From Oceanobacter mangrovi (GTDB taxonomy: Bacteria > Pseudomonadota > Gammaproteobacteria > Pseudomonadales > Oceanobacteraceae), in contig NZ_JAHXZR010000008.1 in the NCBI RefSeq assembly GCF_019740315.1, positions 169,714-233,713 on the forward strand: a stretch of DNA of 64,000 bases, read 5' to 3'. Below the pieces are notes generated by a model. The model was given only the letters and a program-made list of their open reading frames with translations, was not told the origin of the DNA and made no database searches. Every line of letters starts with the position of its first letter. Position 1 is the first letter of the stretch. The translations under genes and the position numbers were made by a program. Shown piece by piece: positions 43,213-52,706 of this stretch.

Positions 43213-43479
43213 TCATTTGTTCACTGAGAGCTCAGGCAAATGACCATGCTGTTTGAAAAACATCAGACAAGCATCACACAGGCAGCGTTCCGGGTCGATC
43301 AATTCCAGCTGCTGCTTTAGTTCTGGCGGGAAGCCGCGACTCATACACCAGCACTCTGATGCCTCACGCTGGTTGGCAACCGCACACTCGTTAGTTTTCT
43401 GGCAAACAGGGCAACGTGTTTCCGCTGCGGCCATATTGTTCGCAGAGTCTTTGAGCTCATAAAACAGTGGTTTGCTCAT
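43213..43479 (-). CDS. Cysteine-rich CWC family protein
   Basis: An 88-residue protein with CPVCQKTNEC, SECWCMSRGFP and RCLCDAC, the pattern of the cysteine-rich CWC family, probably a zinc site. Function is unknown. It begins about five nt after the nudC stop on the same strand, and LOG follows. An earlier start at 43509 would overlap nudC. Confidence 0.85.
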   Translation of the reverse strand: MSKPLFYELKDSANNMAAAETRCPVCQKTNECAVANQREASECWCMSRGFPPELKQQLELIDPERCLCDACLMFFKQHGHLPELSVNK

Positions 43480-43483
43480 GGCT

Positions 43484-44323
43484 TCAGGACTGCTGACAAC
43501 GGTCAACAAAATGCTGGATCAGCTGGCCGGAAATCGAGACGGTTCCCGGCACTTGTGGCAGCTCGGAATAATGGAACCAGCGGGCGTCGTCGATTTCATC
43601 GCCATCAATACAGATGTCCCCTTCGGCATGTTCTGCCATAAAGCCCACCATTAACTGCCCCGGGAATGGCCAGCTCTGGCTACCGAAATAATGCAGATTG
43701 GTAACCCGAATACCTACTTCCTCGAAAATCTCCCGATGTACCGCGTCTTCAATGGTTTCACCGGCTTCGATAAAGCCAGCCAGAGTGCTGTAGAAATCGG
43801 TGGCATAACGGGTGTGATGTGCCAGCAGACAATATTCCCCCTTGGTAACGATGGTAATCACACAGGGATTAATGCGCGGGAAATAGAACTTGTTGCAGGC
43901 CTCGCAGTGCATTGCCCGTTCCTTGCCATGCAACACGGTTTTGGCCCCACAAGAGCCACAATAGGCGTGATCGCGTGCCCAGACACCCAGCTGTAAACCA
44001 CGTGATACCAGAGTGTATTCCGCCGCCGTCAGGTGCGGTAACACGGCACGTGGCGGCTGCCAAAGGGTATTGGCAAGCTCGACTGGCTGCTCCAGCACCA
44101 CCAGCTGACAGGGATGCCGCTGATTGGCGATCCCCACATAAGCGGGGCCATGGCGAATCTGCAGACGATCCTGCACCACTTCAAATTCATCCCGGGTCAA
44201 CAAGGCCAGCTCCCCGGATGACAGCGACAGCAGTTCGCCGCCTGCGACCAGCAAATAGCAGTCTGGCTCAATATGCTGCTCCGCCTGATATTCACACAGT
44301 TCAAAGTGCTCGATTCTGCCCAT
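43484..44323 (-). CDS. nudC: NADH pyrophosphatase / NAD-cap decapping enzyme
   Basis: A 279-residue Nudix enzyme. A zinc ribbon (CGSCGA with CEAC) precedes the Nudix box GFIEAGETIEDAVHREIFEEVGI. NudC hydrolyses NADH and removes NAD caps from RNA. The family signature normally written SQPWPFPxS appears here as SQSWPFPGQ, so the first proline and the last serine differ. The start is well placed (GGCGAACATA before ATG). CWC and LOG genes follow on the same strand. Confidence 0.93.
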   Translation of the reverse strand: MGRIEHFELCEYQAEQHIEPDCYLLVAGGELLSLSSGELALLTRDEFEVVQDRLQIRHGPAYVGIANQRHPCQLVVLEQPVELANTLWQPPRAVLPHLTAAEYTLVSRGLQLGVWARDHAYCGSCGAKTVLHGKERAMHCEACNKFYFPRINPCVITIVTKGEYCLLAHHTRYATDFYSTLAGFIEAGETIEDAVHREIFEEVGIRVTNLHYFGSQSWPFPGQLMVGFMAEHAEGDICIDGDEIDDARWFHYSELPQVPGTVSISGQLIQHFVDRCQQS

Positions 44324-44500
44324 TATGTTCGCCTGTATTGTTATATCTGTTATCTGTCACCGTGGAATCGGCAACCATACACCCCGCCTATGACGCTTCG
44401 CAAACCGGTCGAAGTAGCCAAGCCAGTGGTAGCTACCGCACAAATCGCCCGCTTTGGGGCATAATGCTTGCCAGTGGATACAACCAGCGAGAGCAGTAGC

Positions 44501-46072
44501 GTGGTCAAAACGGCAGCAGCAAAGGCCAAAACAACCAGCGCCCAAAACAGCGCCAAGGAAAACAAGGCAGCACAGAAGCCGGTCAAGGTGAGCCTGCCGG
44601 GCAGACCACCACAGGTGATGCCGGGTAGTGAAGCCCTGGCGCAGGCCCAACGCCTGTTAGCCAGCCAGCAAACCGCTGCCGCTATTCCATTATTACAGCA
44701 GCTGACCAGTCAGCTGCCAGCACTTGCCGCTGGCTGGTTGATGCTGCTCGATGCCCTCAACCGGGTTGGTGATCTGGTTGGTGTTGGCCGCGCTGCGGAA
44801 GCCTGCTTGCAGCACAAGCCCAGATTTGTTGCCGCCCTCACTTCCCTGTCACTGATCAAACGCATTAACCAGCAACATGCGGAAGCGCTGGCGTTGATCG
44901 ACAAGGCCATCAAGCAGGAACCGGCCAATGCCGAGCTGCACAACCACCATGGTGTGATCCTTAAGGAAATGGGTCAGATGGACAAGGCACTAAGCAGTTT
45001 CCAGCGCTGCCTGGCGCTGCAACCGAATAACGCCAATGCGATCTGGAACCGCTCGGATATGATCCACCAGCTCGATGAGTACGAATATCAGCAACTGCAA
45101 AAACTGGCTGCCAGTAATCAGCTACAGGCCAACAAACGGGCGATGATTTATTACGCGCTGGGCCGCAGCGACGAAGCTGGCGGTCGTTATGCCGAGCAAT
45201 TCGACAATATTGCCGCAGGTGCCGAGCTGAAGCGTTCGGTGATCCCTTACCAGCATGACACCGAGCTGATACAGTTCGACAAGGCCATTGAGGCGTTCCC
45301 GGCAGCTCCTGTTGTTACGCCGACGGAACAGCAGGCCAAAGGTCCGATTCCGATCTTTATCTGTGGCCTGCCACGCAGCGGCACTACACTGACCGAGCAA
45401 ATCCTGTCGAGCCATCCGTCTGTCACCGCCGGTGATGAAATCAATGATCTGCCACTCGCCTGTGGCAAATTACTGGCCCGCAAGGGCATTCGCAAAAGCT
45501 TCCCGGACTGGTCTGGTGATCTGACCGAACAGGATTGGCAAACCATTGGTGAGACCTACCTGAGCAGCACCAGGGCGCTGCATGGCGGTGGCTGGTTTAC
45601 CGACAAGAACCTGCAGAACTACAAGGCCGTTGGTCTGATTCGCAAGTCGCTGCCCCAGGCCCGTATTGTGATTTGTCGGCGCGATCCGATGGATAATCTG
45701 TGGGGCTGCTACCGCCAGTTTTTTTCTGATGGCCAGTATTTCACCTATCGCCAGCAGGAACTGGCGGATATCTGGAACGCCACCGACCGCCTGATCAAAC
45801 ACTGGCAGGCCACTGGCAAGGATATTTTTGTGATGGATTACGAAACCCTGATTGCGGAACCGGAGCCAACTATCCGCGCACTATTGGATTTTGTCGGTTT
45901 GCCGTGGGACGAGAACTGCCTGAACTTCCACCAGAACAAACGCAGCGTGCGTACGCTATCGGCTACCCAGGTTAGACAGCCGCTGTCTAACAGTCGTGTG
46001 GCACAGTGGAAACGATATGAACAGCAGCTGCAACCCATGTTACAGCGTTTACAGCTGGATGATCCGGCATAG
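44501..46072 (+). CDS. TPR-repeat sulfotransferase
   Basis: About 523 residues from GTG at 44501; the frame opens at a TTG at 44468, so the start is uncertain. A lysine- and alanine-rich N-terminus leads into TPR-like repeats (about residues 40-190, including ALALIDKAIKQEPANAELHNHHG). The sulfotransferase domain then has the 5'-phosphosulfate loop IFICGLPRSGTTLTEQIL and the 3'-phosphate site IVICRRDPMDN. It would transfer sulfate from PAPS to a protein or sugar; TPR parts may bind the target. A bidirectional terminator separates it from hom. Confidence 0.9.
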   Translation: MVKTAAAKAKTTSAQNSAKENKAAQKPVKVSLPGRPPQVMPGSEALAQAQRLLASQQTAAAIPLLQQLTSQLPALAAGWLMLLDALNRVGDLVGVGRAAEACLQHKPRFVAALTSLSLIKRINQQHAEALALIDKAIKQEPANAELHNHHGVILKEMGQMDKALSSFQRCLALQPNNANAIWNRSDMIHQLDEYEYQQLQKLAASNQLQANKRAMIYYALGRSDEAGGRYAEQFDNIAAGAELKRSVIPYQHDTELIQFDKAIEAFPAAPVVTPTEQQAKGPIPIFICGLPRSGTTLTEQILSSHPSVTAGDEINDLPLACGKLLARKGIRKSFPDWSGDLTEQDWQTIGETYLSSTRALHGGGWFTDKNLQNYKAVGLIRKSLPQARIVICRRDPMDNLWGCYRQFFSDGQYFTYRQQELADIWNATDRLIKHWQATGKDIFVMDYETLIAEPEPTIRALLDFVGLPWDENCLNFHQNKRSVRTLSATQVRQPLSNSRVAQWKRYEQQLQPMLQRLQLDDPA

Positions 46073-46109
46073 CAAGCGGCTGCCATCGAACAGCCGTTGA
46101 ACAGACCAT

Positions 46110-46136
46110 AAAAAAGGGAGCCGAAGCTCCCTTTTT
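46110..46136. terminator. Bidirectional intrinsic terminator between the sulfotransferase and hom
   Basis: GGGAGC-CGAA-GCTCCC with A5 on the left and T5 on the right, so each strand reads a stem followed by a U-run. It serves both convergent genes. Confidence 0.85.
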
Positions 46137-46151
46137 ACGTTTGCGACTGAA

Positions 46152-47450
46152 TCAGCTCAGCTGCTCAACACGAATACGGGTCACCTTACCCACAGTGCTG
46201 TCGAGACCTTCAATCGCCACGATGGCATCATTCATGGTTTTCTCAACGATGCGGTGAGTCAGAATGATGATCTGGGCCAGGTCTTCATCCTGCTCAGGTT
46301 CTTTCTGAATCAGGGCTTCGATGTTGATATCGCGATCCGCCAGAATGGTGGCGACCTTGGCCATCACACCACTGCGATCCTGCGCCTGAATACGCAGGTA
46401 ATAAGCGGTTTCCACGGCTTCAATCGGCAGCACCTGCACATCTTCAATGATGTTGTAAGCCAGGTGGTTAACCCGCGCAGTGGCGTCGGCTTCCATGGTC
46501 CGCGCCAGGTCAACGATGTCGGCAACAACCGCAGAAGCAGTTGGACCAGCGCCAGCGCCAGCACCAACGTAGAGAGTGTCCCCAACGGCGTTACCATTCA
46601 CCATCACAGCGTTCAGTACACCATCAACCTTGGCAATCGGACGATCTTCCGGAATCAGGGTTGGGTGCACACGCAGGTCGATGCCTTCAGCGGTCTGGCG
46701 GCTGATGCCCAGATGCTTGATGCGGTAACCCAGCTCTTCAGCGTATTCAACGTCAACACGGGTGATCTTGCTGATACCTTCGGTGTAGCAACGCTCAAAT
46801 TGCAGCGGGATGCCGTAGGCAATGGAAGACAGAATGGTCAGCTTGTGAGCCGCGTCGATACCTTCAACGTCGAACGTCGGATCGGCTTCGGCGTAACCCA
46901 GCTGCTGGGCTTCCTGCAGCACGTCCGCGAAATCACGACCCTTGTCGCGCATTTCGGTGAGGATGAAGTTACCGGTACCATTGATGATACCCGCCAGCCA
47001 GTTGATGCGGTTGGCCGCCAGGCCTTCACGCAGCGCCTTGATGATTGGAATACCACCCGCAACGGCCGCTTCGTACATGACGGAAACGCCCTGACGGTCA
47101 GCCGCAGCGAAGATTTCTTCACCATGAACCGCAATCAGCGCCTTGTTGGCAGTCACAACGTGTTTACCGTGTTCGATGGCCGTCATTACCAGTTCACGGG
47201 CAATGTCGTAACCACCGATCAACTCAACCACGACGTCGATGTCCGGGTTTTTGGCAACCTCAAATACATCAGCCGTTACAGGAGTATCGCCGGTATCACA
47301 GTTCGGGTTAGGACGACGGGCACCAATCTGGGCCACAATAATGTCGCGACCTGCCCGGCGTGTAATGTTTTGCGCATTGGAGGTCAGCACGTTAAATGTA
47401 CCGCCGCCGACTGTACCTAAACCACAGATACCAACTTTAACCGGTTTCAA
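46152..47450 (-). CDS. hom: Homoserine dehydrogenase
   Basis: A 432-residue enzyme reducing aspartate semialdehyde to homoserine for threonine and methionine synthesis. Signatures are VGICGLGTVGGGTFNVL (NAD(P) site), ELIGGYDIARELV, GIINGTGNFILTEM and YAEADPTFDVEGIDAAHKL, with a C-terminal ACT domain from about residue 345. Start choice: AAGAGGAG sits directly against an ATG at 47456 but six nt before TTG at 47450. The TTG gives MKPVKVGICGLG, the start typical of Pseudomonas Hom, so TTG is preferred. No thrC follows here. Confidence 0.95.
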   Translation of the reverse strand: MKPVKVGICGLGTVGGGTFNVLTSNAQNITRRAGRDIIVAQIGARRPNPNCDTGDTPVTADVFEVAKNPDIDVVVELIGGYDIARELVMTAIEHGKHVVTANKALIAVHGEEIFAAADRQGVSVMYEAAVAGGIPIIKALREGLAANRINWLAGIINGTGNFILTEMRDKGRDFADVLQEAQQLGYAEADPTFDVEGIDAAHKLTILSSIAYGIPLQFERCYTEGISKITRVDVEYAEELGYRIKHLGISRQTAEGIDLRVHPTLIPEDRPIAKVDGVLNAVMVNGNAVGDTLYVGAGAGAGPTASAVVADIVDLARTMEADATARVNHLAYNIIEDVQVLPIEAVETAYYLRIQAQDRSGVMAKVATILADRDINIEALIQKEPEQDEDLAQIIILTHRIVEKTMNDAIVAIEGLDSTVGKVTRIRVEQLS

Positions 47451-47784
47451 GGTCATCTCCTCTTGAATCAAATACGGCTTTTACCGGGCCTTGAGGGCGC
47501 GGCAAGCGTCATGTAATCACTGCACTGGCGCCAGTGCCGGTGAGCCAGTATCCCGATTTCGGGCTGGCCGTCACAAAGGGCTGGAATTTATCACATTCCG
47601 CCACAAAACTGCGATGAGTACATGAGCCAAACGAAGCGCCACAGGCTACTGGAAGGTTTGGCGATGATCAATCTCGCCAGCGGCTATTTTCATCGTCTGC
47701 TGACACAACACCAGACAGGCTTGGTGTCGACGCCAAGCCTTGCTAACCTCTGGGTTCTGATCCAATCACCAGCTGGCCACCACT
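47451..47784. other. Intergenic region between hom and gcvR
   Basis: The 334-bp gap holds the divergent promoters and a hairpin at 47717-47740. An open frame of 66 codons from 47622 runs into gcvR in another frame and has no ribosome site; I do not accept it. Confidence 0.5.
47717..47740. promoter_or_regulatory. Leader hairpin upstream of gcvR
   Basis: AGGCTTGGTG-TCGA-CGCCAAGCCT forms a 10-bp stem with one G-U pair and a 4-nt loop, 44 bp before the gcvR start. It may be a leader structure or the end of a short transcript. Confidence 0.4.
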
Positions 47785-48294
47785 ATGACAATTTCTCTGG
47801 TTCTGACTGTAATTGCCGATGACAAACCCGGTATCGTGGAAAACATCTCGGCCGCCATCTCCGCCCACCAGGGCAACTGGACTGAAAGCCGCATGGCCAG
47901 TCTGGCGGGCAAGTTTGCCGGTATCATTCAGGTAAAGCTGGACGACAGCGCCTGCGAAGGACTGATCGCCGATCTCGCTGCACTGGCGGCACAAGGGATT
48001 GAAATCCGTGCTGAACGCGGCAGTTCTGACAACGAGGGCACTCATCACCTGAATATGAATCTGGTCAGTAACGACCGTGCGGGAATTGTCCGGGAAGTAT
48101 CCCAGGTACTGGCGCATCTGGGGGTCAACGTTCTCGAGCTGACAACGGAATGTTTCCAGGCAGAAATGTCGGCGGTACCCATGTTCCGCGCTGACGCGGA
48201 ACTGCAGGTACCAGACCACCTCGACCAGGACGACATTGCCACCGCACTTGAACAACTGAGCAACGAACTGATTGTTGAACTCAGCCCGGCGTAA
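47785..48294 (+). CDS. gcvR: Glycine cleavage system regulator (GcvR-like, tandem ACT domains)
   Basis: A 169-residue protein of two ACT domains. The first opens LVLTVIADDKPGIVENISAAI and the second LNMNLVSNDRAGIVREVSQVLA, the pattern of GcvR and related ACT regulators. In E. coli GcvR binds glycine and GcvA and represses the gcv operon. Here it is far from gcvTHP (2-6 kb) but in the same window. It overlaps the end of the convergent methyltransferase gene by 14 bp. Confidence 0.85.
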   Translation: MTISLVLTVIADDKPGIVENISAAISAHQGNWTESRMASLAGKFAGIIQVKLDDSACEGLIADLAALAAQGIEIRAERGSSDNEGTHHLNMNLVSNDRAGIVREVSQVLAHLGVNVLELTTECFQAEMSAVPMFRADAELQVPDHLDQDDIATALEQLSNELIVELSPA

Positions 48295-48916
48295 GCGGCT
48301 GACGCCGTAAAATCAGGGTTTGCCACTGCACTTCATCACGTCCGAACAAATCCTTGCTGCGCAGCGGAGCACCAATCCGCTGCACACTCAGCTTCATCGG
48401 ATGGGCTATCGCCCGCACTTCCACTTCACTGACCGGATACATCGGCCGATCCATCTCCGATGGGCCATTACGCATGGTCATCACCAGCATGCCGTCATCT
48501 GCCAGTAACTGCGCCATCCGGCGTAACGCCATCGGTCGATGCGCAGTCGACAAATGCATCCACACCGCTGATACCAGAATCAGCTGATAGGCATCCCCCG
48601 GTACATGGCCGAGCGACGGCAAGGCGTCATCGACCCAACGCAGGGCTTCCTGACCAATTCCCTGCTCCGACGCCTTGTGACGCGCCAGTTCCCGCATCGC
48701 GGTGGCGGGCTCCACTGCGGTGACATGCCAACCATGGGACGCCAGCCAGCAGGCGTCACGGCCACTGCCACAACCAATATCCAACGCCTTGCCAACCGGC
48801 GTCTGGTCATTGAACCAGTCACTGTACAGCTGTTCGAATTCGAGGTCGTCGTAAAGCCGCGCCAGTTGGGCGGCGTGTTTGTCGTAGAAAGCAACACTGG
48901 CAGTTGGTGAAGGCAT
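48281..48916 (-). CDS. Class I SAM-dependent methyltransferase
   Basis: A 211-residue protein. ALDIGCGSGRDACWLASHGWHVTAVEP is motif I and post-I of the SAM site; RWVDDALPSLG and LILVSAVWMHL follow as later motifs. ATG at 48916 has AGAGGC upstream; the frame to 49009 is an extension. The substrate is not evident. It overlaps gcvR tail to tail. Confidence 0.88.
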   Translation of the reverse strand: MPSPTASVAFYDKHAAQLARLYDDLEFEQLYSDWFNDQTPVGKALDIGCGSGRDACWLASHGWHVTAVEPATAMRELARHKASEQGIGQEALRWVDDALPSLGHVPGDAYQLILVSAVWMHLSTAHRPMALRRMAQLLADDGMLVMTMRNGPSEMDRPMYPVSEVEVRAIAHPMKLSVQRIGAPLRSKDLFGRDEVQWQTLILRRQPLTPG

Positions 48917-49112
48917 GGCAAGCCTCTTGTCGTCTGAACGACGTAACAATTTGATGAAAAAACAATGAAAAACCCGGCAGATGTACAGCCGAACACAAAG
49001 CCAGACCACAAAAGCGCTCCGGCGTTCCGGTTATTTCTCAAGCAAACGTCAAGAGTGTCAGACTGGCCTGTCTGGTGGTATCAGGGAAGGATTGCTGAAA
49101 GGCACAAACAAC

Positions 49113-49132
49113 AACGGCCCTTGCGGGCCGTT
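49113..49132 (-). terminator. Terminator downstream of der
   Basis: On the minus strand AACGGCCC-GCAA-GGGCCGTT is followed by GTTTGT. It lies 43 nt past the der stop. The T-tract is short. Confidence 0.6.
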
Positions 49133-49174
49133 ATGGAATAGAAAATGGGAACAGAAAACGGATACACCTGAAAA

Positions 49175-50701
49175 TCAGGAGCCCTTGCTGTTACGCTTGC
49201 GGCTTTCCTTGCGTACCTTTTCCTGTTTGATCTTGCGTTTGTTGGCGGTCCGTTCCACCGCCTCGGCACGGCGCCTGCTGCGGTGACGCACTTCCTTCTT
49301 GGTATCCGAGAAGGGGTTTTCGCCCTGCCGGAATTCGACCCGGATTGGCGTGCCCTTGATGTCCAGTACCCGACGGAAGGTATTGGCCAGATAACGCTTG
49401 TAGTCATCCGGCAGGTCGTTCACCAGGTTGCCGTGGATCACCAGCAGTGGCGGATTGGAGCCACCCTGGTGAGCGTAACGCAGTTTCGGACGACGGCTGC
49501 GTACCATGGGCGGCTGGTGACTGGCGACCGCGTCTTCCAGAATCCGCGTCAGCATGTTGGTCTGCCACTTGCCCATGGCCGATTCATACGCCTGATCGAC
49601 AGACTCGTACAGGTGTCCAACACCAGTGCCGTGCAGTGCTGAAATAAAGTGCATATCAGCAAAGGTCAGGAAGTCGAAGCGACGGTCAATCTCGTCCTTG
49701 ACGCGGTCCTTGGCGTCCTGGTCCATGCCATCCCACTTGTTGATGGCAATCACCAGGGCCCGACCGGCGTTCAGCACGAAGCTGAGCATGTGCAGGTCCT
49801 GTTCAACAATACCGGTACGGGCATCCAGCACCAGAATACAGACGTGACAGTCCTGAATCGCCTGCAGCGTCTTGATGATGGAGAACTTTTCTGCCGCTTC
49901 GGAAATATTCTTGCGACGACGCACACCCGCAGTGTCGATCAGGGTGTATTCCTGACCATGACGCTCGTACGGAATATAGATAGAGTCGCGGGTCGTGCCG
50001 GCTTCGTCGTACACCACTACCCGGTCTTCACCGAGGAAACGGTTTACCAGGGTTGATTTACCCACGTTTGGACGACCAACCACGGCGATCTTGACGCCCT
50101 TGATGTCGAGCTCTTCGTGGACAACTTCAGAGACGTTGCCTTCATCGTCTTCGTCCCAGACGTAGTTCCACTCGTCTTCGTCACTTTCTTCAGGCTCGTC
50201 CTTGCTGACGCCGTGAAGCTCATCCATAACGTATTCGACCAGCGCGGAAACGCCACGGTTGTGCGCTGCCGCAATACCGAGTGGCTCACCCATGCCCAGC
50301 TCGTACATCTCTGCCAACACCAGATCCGGGTTCTTGCCGTCGATCTTGTTGGCAACCAGATAGGCAGACTTGCCGCTCTTGCGCAGGTGTTCAGCAATGA
50401 CACGGTCACCTTCAAGAATGCCGGCACCGGCATCAACCATGAAGAAAACGATGTCGGCTTCCTGAATCGCCTGATAGCTCTGCACTGCCATGGCTTCGTC
50501 GATGCCCACTTCTTCACCACTGATACCGCCGGTATCAATCACGATAAAGGGATAGTCACCAACCTTGCCCTCGCCGTATTTACGGTCGCGGGTCAGACCG
50601 GCAATTTCGGCCACCAGCGCATCGCGGCTTTTGGTCAGGCGATTGAACAGTGTGGATTTACCGACATTGGGTCGACCGACCAGGGCAATGACAGGAACCA
50701 T
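49175..50701 (-). CDS. der: Ribosome-associated GTPase Der (EngA)
   Basis: A 508-residue GTPase with two G domains, needed for 50S subunit maturation. The first G1 is [14 protein letters not shown] near the N-terminus with DTGG as G3; the second is [14 protein letters not shown] with DTAG. Between them is an acidic linker ([20 protein letters not shown]), longer than in E. coli. A KH-like domain and a basic tail ([20 protein letters not shown]) close the protein. GAGG precedes the ATG. A strong terminator separates it from bamB upstream. Confidence 0.97.
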   Translation of the reverse strand: MVPVIALVGRPNVGKSTLFNRLTKSRDALVAEIAGLTRDRKYGEGKVGDYPFIVIDTGGISGEEVGIDEAMAVQSYQAIQEADIVFFMVDAGAGILEGDRVIAEHLRKSGKSAYLVANKIDGKNPDLVLAEMYELGMGEPLGIAAAHNRGVSALVEYVMDELHGVSKDEPEESDEDEWNYVWDEDDEGNVSEVVHEELDIKGVKIAVVGRPNVGKSTLVNRFLGEDRVVVYDEAGTTRDSIYIPYERHGQEYTLIDTAGVRRRKNISEAAEKFSIIKTLQAIQDCHVCILVLDARTGIVEQDLHMLSFVLNAGRALVIAINKWDGMDQDAKDRVKDEIDRRFDFLTFADMHFISALHGTGVGHLYESVDQAYESAMGKWQTNMLTRILEDAVASHQPPMVRSRRPKLRYAHQGGSNPPLLVIHGNLVNDLPDDYKRYLANTFRRVLDIKGTPIRVEFRQGENPFSDTKKEVRHRSRRRAEAVERTANKRKIKQEKVRKESRKRNSKGS

Positions 50702-50715
50702 GTAAAAACCTCAAG

Positions 50716-50739
50716 CAAAAAAGGGAGCCTGCGGCTCCC
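50716..50739 (-). terminator. Intrinsic terminator between bamB and der
   Basis: On the minus strand GGGAGCC-GCA-GGCTCCC is followed directly by TTTTTT. It lies 30 nt past the bamB stop and should stop most readthrough into der, which begins just 15 nt later. Confidence 0.85.
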
Positions 50740-50768
50740 ATTCAAAATAGGTGTTGGCAAGCCGGTGA

Positions 50769-51983
50769 TCAGGAATCCTGATCGCCTTTGCTTACCAGCA
50801 TAACGTCGCCATTGTTGGTGTATACCACCAGACCTTCCGGTGTTACCAATAACGGACTGTAGGCGCCAAAGTGCTGGCCACGCACACGACGCCAGCGAGT
50901 TGCCTCTGTCTGATTAGGGTAGCTGATGTGCAGTGCATTCGGTATCAGAGGCAGACGCGCCTGCAAATCTCCGTCTACCTGGCTCAGCAGATAGAGGTAA
51001 CCTTCCTCATCAACCACTGCCAGCTGACTGCCCCAGCTTTCGACCGCACCCAGTTGACGACCTGCCAGGGTGGAAGATTTCCACACCGGGTTACCGGAGT
51101 AGACGTCAAACGCCCGCACACTGCTGTCGTCGAGGGTCAGGTACAGGTTACCCAGTCCCATCGCCGGGCTGGTGTAGCTTGAACCGTCGGTTTCCCAGCG
51201 GGTCTGGCCATCAGCACTGATAGCGGCCAGTTTACCGTGGTAACTGGCAGCATAAATCAGCTTGCCATCCACATGCACTGTGCCATCGGCATCGACCAGA
51301 CGCTCCAGCTCGGAACGGCCTTCCGGCGTTGCCAGCCGCACATCCCAGCTGGGAACCCCCAGCCGTTTATCAATCGCAACCACCTTGCCATTAGCCAAGC
51401 CGGTTACCACCAGATTGTCCATGACGACCGGCGAAGCCGTACCCCGTACCGACAGGATCGGCATTGAGGTTTCGTACGACCAGCGCTGGGCGCCAGTGGC
51501 CAGATCAAAAGCTGAAATACGACCGTCAACCGTATGCACATAAGCCTTGTCAGCATCGAAACCGGCAGGCGAAACCGCTTCGCTGGTCATCGGTGCCTGC
51601 CAGATGGATTCCCCATCATCGGCCGACAGCGCATGCAGTACACCATCCCGGGTCGCCAGCAACAGTTTGCCATCAACCAGTGATACGCCGGCGCTGATCT
51701 TTTGATCCAGCGATACGGACCAGACTTCCGAACCATCATCCAGCTGCAACGCGACAACGCTGCCACTGCGATCCGCCATGTACAGCACGCCGTCCGCCAC
51801 AACCGGCTGAATGCGGGTGTAATGGGTGCCGGAGCCAGTACCTATGGTGCGACGCCACTCAATCTGCAAGCCATTTTTGCCAACAGTCAGTGACTCCGCC
51901 GCGTCCTTGCCGTCAGCCGAAGGCTGGGAAGCACAGGCTCCCAGCATCAGCGCAACCAGCAAGGTACCAATACGAAACATCAT
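50769..51983 (-). CDS. bamB: Outer-membrane protein assembly lipoprotein BamB
   Basis: A 404-residue lipoprotein of the BAM complex. The signal sequence ends in the lipobox LMLGAC. Repeated beta-propeller blades with the PQQ-like pattern follow (for example VVADGVLYMADRSGSVVAL and VSLVDGKLLLATRDGVLHAL). The ATG overlaps the yfgM stop (TGATG), so they are translationally coupled. It scaffolds BamA during barrel insertion. A terminator follows. Confidence 0.96.
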   Translation of the reverse strand: MMFRIGTLLVALMLGACASQPSADGKDAAESLTVGKNGLQIEWRRTIGTGSGTHYTRIQPVVADGVLYMADRSGSVVALQLDDGSEVWSVSLDQKISAGVSLVDGKLLLATRDGVLHALSADDGESIWQAPMTSEAVSPAGFDADKAYVHTVDGRISAFDLATGAQRWSYETSMPILSVRGTASPVVMDNLVVTGLANGKVVAIDKRLGVPSWDVRLATPEGRSELERLVDADGTVHVDGKLIYAASYHGKLAAISADGQTRWETDGSSYTSPAMGLGNLYLTLDDSSVRAFDVYSGNPVWKSSTLAGRQLGAVESWGSQLAVVDEEGYLYLLSQVDGDLQARLPLIPNALHISYPNQTEATRWRRVRGQHFGAYSPLLVTPEGLVVYTNNGDVMLVSKGDQDS

Positions 51984-52642
51984 CAGGCGTCCTCAGCGGC
52001 TACCAGAAAATCGGCCTTGCGCTTCAGCGGCTGGCTGTCGAGGCCCAGTTCGGTAGCAGCATCAACGGCTTCCAGGTAGGCCGCACGCGCGCCCTGGTTG
52101 TCGCCCTTCTGATACAGCGCATCGCCTTTGGCTTCCAGATACTGGGAAGCATAGGCTGGATCATCAACCTTGCTAACCAATGCCAGCGCGCCATCGGCAT
52201 CGTTCTGGGCAATCAGCACATTGGCCAGGCGTACCCGGGCCATGTAGTTGATTGGGGCTTCGGCACTGTCGGCCAGACCACGCAGCTCTTTGGCAGCGCT
52301 GTCGAGATCACCGCTTTCAGCAGCAAAACGCGCCAGGAACAGGGTCGCAAACTGGCTGTAGGAAGAACCGTTAAAATCCTTCCGCAGTTGTTCGGCCAGC
52401 GCCACGGCTTCCTGCATGGCAGCATCGTTGGCTGTCGAGCTTGCCTGGGCTGCTTTTTCAGTCATGGATGCATACAGCGCAGAGGCGGCTTCGCCAGTGG
52501 CTTGCTGCTGGTCCTGATAAAAGTTCCAGCCGATCCAGCCGCCTGCCACCAGTACCACGGACAGCAAGGTGCTCTTGCCGTTTTCCGCCCACCAGCGTTT
52601 CAGCATTTCTGTCTGTTCTTCATCCGTACGCAGTTCAGTCAT
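51983..52642 (-). CDS. yfgM: YfgM-type TPR membrane protein (ancillary SecYEG/periplasmic chaperone network)
   Basis: A 219-residue protein anchored by one N-terminal membrane helix (STLLSVVLVAGGWIGWNFY) with a periplasmic TPR-like region rich in Ala and Leu. In E. coli YfgM works with PpiD at the SecYEG translocon. Its position between hisS and bamB is the conserved one. It overlaps bamB by one base. Confidence 0.93.
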   Translation of the reverse strand: MTELRTDEEQTEMLKRWWAENGKSTLLSVVLVAGGWIGWNFYQDQQQATGEAASALYASMTEKAAQASSTANDAAMQEAVALAEQLRKDFNGSSYSQFATLFLARFAAESGDLDSAAKELRGLADSAEAPINYMARVRLANVLIAQNDADGALALVSKVDDPAYASQYLEAKGDALYQKGDNQGARAAYLEAVDAATELGLDSQPLKRKADFLVAAEDA

Positions 52643-52706
52643 TGCCTGACGTCCCCTTAATCCAATGCGTTAAAAATTTGTTGTTGTATGCAGCGGTCTG
52701 GCCGCC

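Noticed and set aside
46254..47420. 388-codon plus-strand open frame opposite hom
   Set aside because: Shadow of hom; composition rich in Gln, Val and His as in other antisense frames here.
47622..47822. 66-codon frame in the hom-gcvR gap
   Set aside because: No ribosome site, overlaps gcvR in another frame, no recognisable features.
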